Assembly: GCA_002440765.1 (NCBI GenBank)
Contig: DJVC01000025.1
Coordinates: forward strand, 12,874-24,331
Reading direction: 5' to 3'
DNA length: 11,458 nucleotides
Source: a bacterium UBP3_UBA6266
GTDB lineage: Bacteria > Auribacterota > UBA6266
Shown: positions 7,508-11,458 of the stretch, piece after piece
How the letters are laid out: each line of letters starts with the position of its first letter
How positions within the stretch are numbered: the first letter of the stretch is position 1
Notes under the pieces: generated by a model
The model's database searches: none
Told to the model about the DNA's origin: nothing
Seen by the model: the letters and a program-made list of their open reading frames with translations, nothing else
Translations under genes and position numbers: made by a program

Positions 7508-7520
7508 GTTAACGTTAACA
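7507..7520. promoter_or_regulatory. LacI-family type operator, copy 2
   Basis: The 14-base palindrome TGTTAACGTTAACA is identical at every base to that at 4129-4142. It lies 17 bases before the ATG of the GH35 gene and overlaps the predicted -10 box and transcription start, a classical repressor position. Two identical copies, one in front of each carbohydrate enzyme gene and not seen elsewhere in the window, support common control by one regulator encoded outside the window. Confidence 0.8.
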
Positions 7521-7537
7521 ATTTACAGGAAAAAAAG

Positions 7538-10303
7538 ATGAAAAATACAGTAGAATACGATAAATACAGTCTTATCATTAACGGGGAGAGGAAGATACTT
7601 ATAGGAGGAGAAGTCCATTATTTCCGTATGCCAAGAGGATTATGGGAAGACAGGGTGAGAAAGGTGAAACAGGCAGGATGTAACCTTATAGCCACCTATA
7701 TACCCTGGAATTTTCATGAGGAGAAAGAGGGTGTCTCAAACTGGGAAGGGGACCGTGACCTGCCGTATTTTCTTAAACTCTGTGAAAAGTATGGACTTTA
7801 TGTGATACTAAAACCCGGACCTTATATTTGCGCAGAATGGGATTTTGGTGGTTTTCCGCATTGGCTTTTAGCGAAAAATATCCGTTTGAGGGTTGCGGAC
7901 AGGGAGTACCTTGCGCTTGTAAAAAAATGGTATGAAGAGGTTGCCGGTGTTGTTAAGCCGCATCTTTTTACCCGGGGCGGCAATGTGGTGCTGGTACAGA
8001 TAGAGAACGAGTATGACCATCTGCTGGAAGAGATGCCGGAAATAACCGGGTCAAAGGAAACAGCGAGGAAATATCTTCTCAAACTGCTTGATATTGTAAG
8101 GGGAACAGGCATAGACGTTCCCGCTTTTACCAACGAGGGAAGTTGTATTCTGGGCACGGAAATCATAAATACGCACACATATTACCCGAATATCCCGTGG
8201 ATATGGATGTGGGAGTTCAATGATTTTGACAGGAAAATGGATGAAAGCCTGAGGTTGCAGCCGGATAAACCGGTTATGATGATGGAACTTGAGGCCGGCT
8301 GGTTTGCCCAGTTCGGCAAACCTTTATATGAGGTTGAATATGAAGCGGTTGAGGCTATTACCAAAACCCTGCTGGCTTATGGTAATTCCGTCATAAATTA
8401 TTATATGTTTGCCGGCGGAACAACTTTTCCCTTTTGGATAAGCAAGGGGGATTACGGCGGAATAGGAACCTGTACCACATTTGATTTCGGCGCTTCTCCC
8501 ATACGCGAATGGGGTGAACTTCACAGGAAATATCATTTGATCAGGAATTGGGCGTATTTCCTTGAATCGTTTCCCGACGTCATAACAACAGGGACTATCG
8601 ACAGAGATGGAGCCCGCTTTATTTCAGGCTCCGGAAATATTGCCGTTTTACACGAAAAATCATCCGAACAAAGGGAAGATTTTAAGTTTTCATATGAAAA
8701 CGTAAGGACTATTTTAAGGAGGGGAACAGACCGTTCTGTGTTGTTGATAAGGAATCTGGAAGATGTTTCCAGGGAATTTGCGGTTGAGTTTTATTCCGGG
8801 CGGCTCAAGAAAAAAGTTAAAGTGCCCGCCGCCGGGACCAGCCTGAATATGAATCCCAAAAGCTCGCTTCTCCTGCCTGTGGATTTTAAAATCAATAACG
8901 ATCTATGTATTATATATTCTACATCCGAGATTCTATCAAAAAGAACAGTCGGGGATGCCGAGTATGTCTTTATGAGAGGGAAAAAAGGCATCGAAGGGGA
9001 AATGCTGTTAAAGGCCGCCGGCGGGATAACCGGTATAAGCAGCGGAATTTCCCCGGAACACAATGCCGGACTGGATACAATACGATATTCGCACGGCAAA
9101 GTTAATGTGTTTAAAGCCGGCGGCATCACTTTTATAATCATTCCGGAAGATATGGCCGATAAATTCTGGGTTTCCGATGAAATGGTTATAATAACGGATA
9201 ATTATTATCTTGAAGATATCGTCAGGAAGGATGATTCGGTTGAAATCTCGTTTCAGGTAAATAATACCGGTGAGCATTACGCTTACCTTTGGTGCGGTTT
9301 TGACCTGCGCAGTATTCTGGTTGACGGCAGGGAAGTTACCTTGAAAAAGGATCCGGTATTGGGGGCGTATGTTTTCCACTGTGAGTATAATGATATCCTG
9401 ACACCGGAAATAAAGTGGATAAGCAACTGGAAATACTGTCCCGACAGCGCTGAAGCGGGAGAAGATTTTGATGACTCCGGCTGGGAGAATATCGATTCAA
9501 AAATCGCCCTTGAAAAAGGGGGTTATCTGGAGCACGGCTATTACTGGTACAGAAACAATTTTACGGTGGATAGCGACCCGTCCGAAGTAAAACTTTCCGT
9601 TAAGACAAATGAAATGGACAGGTTTCTGGTTTATATAAACGGCTCTTTCAGATGGGTCGGAACAGGCTCACCCGCGCTTGACATAAGCAGATATGTGAAA
9701 AAAGGGAAAAATACCCTGGCAGTCCTTTATGCTAATGAATTCCATACAAAAGCCCATCCTCACGAAGGCCCGATACAGAAAGTCAGCGGGCTTTACTGTC
9801 CCGTAAAAGTTTACGGGAAGGCGGGCGGCCGGGATTTTGAGCATGAATTTAAAAACTGGAAACTGAAGTTCGGACTCGGCGGAAACGATAAAAAGTATTT
9901 TTCCGCAGAAACAGATGATAGCGCATGGATAGAAGCGCCGCCTTCGGAAAAATATGTTGTCCAGGAAGACGCCGGTAATTTAGTCTGGTTCAAAAGGCGT
10001 TTTTCACTTAATATCGATAAAGAACATACGGCCCCCGTATTCGTGGAGGTGAAATCCATGAGCAGCAGGTGTCTTATATATGTAAACGGGTTTCTGCTCG
10101 GCAAATACGAGTCCGTTGGGCCCCAGAATAAATTTTTTATTCCCGACAGCCTGCTTAAGGCGGAGAATGAGATGGTTATCCTTCTTGAAGGTCCGGGTTT
10201 CCACCCTGTTAAACAATCGGGCTTTCTCCCGGCGGAATTCGAAGATTTAAAGCTCGGTTTCTATTATACTTCGAAGAAGTCAAAAACCGTATTGAGCAAA
10301 TAA
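7538..10303 (+). CDS. GH35 beta-galactosidase-like glycoside hydrolase
   Basis: A retaining exo-beta-galactosidase family enzyme, predicted cytoplasmic because no signal peptide is present. The (beta/alpha)8 catalytic domain covers about residues 8-345: GGEVHYFRMPRGLWEDRVRK, YIPWNFHEE, LKPGPYICAEWDFGGFPHWL and VQIENEYDH, where E158 matches the GH35 acid/base. The nucleophile is most likely E250 in MELEAGWFAQFG, aligned to the SEFxxGW motif of the family; the Leu-Glu after it is unusual. FAGGTTFPFW and FDFGASPI are further GH35 marks. Beta domains follow, including two galactose-binding-like jelly rolls at about 625-760 and 770-890 (LVYINGSFRWVGTG and CLIYVNGFLLGKYE repeat the same strand pattern). 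At 921 residues it is longer than many bacterial GH35. The AGGA at 7527-7530 gives 7-base spacing to ATG. Substrate may be another beta-galactoside or related sugar. Confidence 0.92.
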   Translation: MKNTVEYDKYSLIINGERKILIGGEVHYFRMPRGLWEDRVRKVKQAGCNLIATYIPWNFHEEKEGVSNWEGDRDLPYFLKLCEKYGLYVILKPGPYICAEWDFGGFPHWLLAKNIRLRVADREYLALVKKWYEEVAGVVKPHLFTRGGNVVLVQIENEYDHLLEEMPEITGSKETARKYLLKLLDIVRGTGIDVPAFTNEGSCILGTEIINTHTYYPNIPWIWMWEFNDFDRKMDESLRLQPDKPVMMMELEAGWFAQFGKPLYEVEYEAVEAITKTLLAYGNSVINYYMFAGGTTFPFWISKGDYGGIGTCTTFDFGASPIREWGELHRKYHLIRNWAYFLESFPDVITTGTIDRDGARFISGSGNIAVLHEKSSEQREDFKFSYENVRTILRRGTDRSVLLIRNLEDVSREFAVEFYSGRLKKKVKVPAAGTSLNMNPKSSLLLPVDFKINNDLCIIYSTSEILSKRTVGDAEYVFMRGKKGIEGEMLLKAAGGITGISSGISPEHNAGLDTIRYSHGKVNVFKAGGITFIIIPEDMADKFWVSDEMVIITDNYYLEDIVRKDDSVEISFQVNNTGEHYAYLWCGFDLRSILVDGREVTLKKDPVLGAYVFHCEYNDILTPEIKWISNWKYCPDSAEAGEDFDDSGWENIDSKIALEKGGYLEHGYYWYRNNFTVDSDPSEVKLSVKTNEMDRFLVYINGSFRWVGTGSPALDISRYVKKGKNTLAVLYANEFHTKAHPHEGPIQKVSGLYCPVKVYGKAGGRDFEHEFKNWKLKFGLGGNDKKYFSAETDDSAWIEAPPSEKYVVQEDAGNLVWFKRRFSLNIDKEHTAPVFVEVKSMSSRCLIYVNGFLLGKYESVGPQNKFFIPDSLLKAENEMVILLEGPGFHPVKQSGFLPAEFEDLKLGFYYTSKKSKTVLSK

Positions 10304-10323
10304 GACGGCACATTTTCCGCAAG

Positions 10324-10354
10324 CCGGAAAGCTTTCCGGAAAAGCGCAATTTTT
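10324..10354 (+). terminator. Possible intrinsic terminator after the GH35 gene
   Basis: A perfect 16-base palindrome, CCGGAAAGCTTTCCGG at 10324-10339, can form a GC-capped stem with a tight loop, and a run of five T residues lies at 10350-10354. The 10-base gap between stem and T-run is longer than in a textbook terminator. An alternative pairing of TTTTCC (10313-10318) with GGAAAA (10338-10343) is also possible. It sits 20 bases after the GH35 stop codon, the right place to end the sugar-enzyme transcript. Confidence 0.5.
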
Positions 10355-10378
10355 GTTTATATATATTATTTATTTTAA

Positions 10379-10384
10379 TATAAT
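10379..10384 (+). promoter_or_regulatory. -10 box directly before the AsmA-like gene (possible leaderless start)
   Basis: A perfect TATAAT lies in a very AT-rich stretch and is followed by six T residues and then the ATG at 10391. No good -35 box is seen at 17 bases (TTTATA at 10356-10361; TTGTTT at 10353-10358 would need 20). If used, transcription would begin at or within a base or two of the ATG. The AT-rich setting raises the chance of a random match. Confidence 0.4.
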
Positions 10385-10390
10385 TTTTTT

Positions 10391-11458
10391 ATGAAAAAAT
10401 TGTGCCTGTATTTTATCCTGCCGGTCCTGCTGTCGGCTGTTCTGCTCTGGGTTGCGGCAAACTGGTATTTCATTCCCCGTAAACTGGTGCCGTTTTTTGA
10501 AAAAAAACTGCCTTTGCTTCTTCCCGAAGGGATAGAAGTTGATTACAGCAAAATAATATTCAGCCCGTTTACAGGGTTTATGATCTGCGACTTCAGGATT
10601 ATTGCCGACGGGTCCGAGATAATATCCGCGGGTGAACTTGACGTTGACCTTGCCATCCTTCCCCTTTTGAGAAAGAAAGTTATTGTGTCGGACATCAGCG
10701 AGTCCGATGTCCAGATAAATATCAGGAGGGATGAAAACGGGAAGTGGAATATAAGCAAAGCGCTTGATTCGGATTTTCTTGAAGAATCCTCGTTTTTCGG
10801 TGAATGGGAATTCCGGGTCAGCAAACTCAGCATCGACACCTGCAGGATTAATTTTATTGACGTGTACCGGGCCGAAAATTCACTGGAAAAAAGACTGGAA
10901 GGGATTACACTGAAAGCTTCTTCCCCCGATGAAAATGTTTGCCGTTTTGAAATTAACAGCCCTGTTAAGAAAGCCGGGAAAGAAGATATAAGCGTCAACA
11001 TTGATTATGACCAGGATAAGAAATCTTTCTCAGGGAGGTTTAAGGGAAAAACAAAAGTGCTTGAATCCTACTGGGATTATTATATTGATGAGTTTTTCAA
11101 CCCCTGGAAGATGAACACGGAAGAAGCGGGCATTGAAATCAATTTTTTCAGCTGCAGAGAGTATTTTTCCCTGCAGGGAAATTATAATTTCGGGAAAATC
11201 GTGCTTCAATACGGGGATGTGCTGTATAGGGGCGATATCCTTATCGAGCAGGATTTTAAACACGGCAAATCGGACAAAATAAAATCGTATAACAAGGTTG
11301 ATTTAGTTTTGAAAAACGCCGGATTGAGCGCGGGAGAAACGGAGATTTTCCGAAAAGCCCACTGCAAAGTCCTGTTCCAGAATAGTGTCGCGATGGTTGA
11401 GGATTTCAGGGGAGATGTTTTTGGTGAACCGGCTTCCTTTAACGGGCAGGTTTACCTG
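10391..11458 (+). CDS. AsmA-like envelope protein, 3'-truncated by the window
   Basis: A 356-codon frame runs from ATG 10391 open to the window end, so the C-terminus is missing. The protein starts MKKLCLYFILPVLLSAVLLW, giving one membrane helix at about residues 5-27 with the rest in the periplasm. After it comes the AsmA-type pattern of repeated short beta strands: a segment on a structure at the outer face of the membrane (LLPEGIEVDYSKIIFSPFTG), DFRIIADGSEIISAGELDVD, LRKKVIVSDISESDVQINI and then RRDENGKWNISKAL, matching the family phrase of an effector strand followed by R-x-x-x-G-x-W-N-I. AsmA/TamB-type proteins are thought to bridge the periplasm and move lipids to the outer membrane. 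No Shine-Dalgarno sequence precedes the ATG, but the membrane-anchor start argues for it. It is unrelated in function to the sugar genes before it. Confidence 0.75.
   Translation, partial: MKKLCLYFILPVLLSAVLLWVAANWYFIPRKLVPFFEKKLPLLLPEGIEVDYSKIIFSPFTGFMICDFRIIADGSEIISAGELDVDLAILPLLRKKVIVSDISESDVQINIRRDENGKWNISKALDSDFLEESSFFGEWEFRVSKLSIDTCRINFIDVYRAENSLEKRLEGITLKASSPDENVCRFEINSPVKKAGKEDISVNIDYDQDKKSFSGRFKGKTKVLESYWDYYIDEFFNPWKMNTEEAGIEINFFSCREYFSLQGNYNFGKIVLQYGDVLYRGDILIEQDFKHGKSDKIKSYNKVDLVLKNAGLSAGETEIFRKAHCKVLFQNSVAMVEDFRGDVFGEPASFNGQVYL

Overview
The window is a piece of a bacterial genome with compact, same-strand genes: every gene I can support is on the plus strand, and no gap exceeds about 110 bases. 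The last gene is an AsmA-like protein, a family of envelope proteins typical of organisms with an outer membrane, so a Gram-negative or diderm host is likely. The moderate GC content, the mix of an Opp/Dpp importer with sugar phosphorylase and GH35 genes, and the divergent sequences would suit an uncultured, carbohydrate-fermenting lineage. I cannot name a phylum from the sequence alone.

Left part (1-3715): the 3' part of a peptide/oligosaccharide-binding protein (ABC family 5) is followed by its two membrane permeases (DppB-like and DppC-like, overlapping by 8 bases) and then by an exonuclease III / AP endonuclease gene. These look like one transcription unit. The ATPase subunits of the importer are not downstream and would have to lie upstream of the window or elsewhere. 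A small secreted, cysteine-containing protein of unknown function (3803-4066) follows, with a strong ribosome binding site.

Central part (4091-10303): two large intracellular carbohydrate-active enzymes, each with its own promoter and each carrying the same perfect 14-bp palindrome, TGTTAACGTTAACA, of the type bound by LacI-family repressors. The first is a GH94-like (clan GH-Q) glycoside phosphorylase of about 1090 residues. It is split in the given sequence by a one-base frame break near 4453-4504. The second is a GH35 beta-galactosidase-like enzyme of 921 residues. The shared operator implies one sugar-responsive regulon in which an imported beta-linked oligosaccharide is trimmed by GH35 and phosphorolysed by the GH94-like enzyme. 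The regulator gene itself is not in the window.

Right end (10391-11458): the start of an AsmA-like, membrane-anchored envelope protein that runs off the window. It has no Shine-Dalgarno sequence, and a perfect TATAAT box lies 6 bases before its ATG, so its mRNA may be leaderless. No RNA genes, CRISPR arrays, insertion sequences or integration sites were seen.

The points most worth a second look are the frame break in the phosphorylase, the two-operator sugar regulon with its exact one-helical-turn offset between promoters, and the unknown substrate shared by the phosphorylase and GH35 enzyme.
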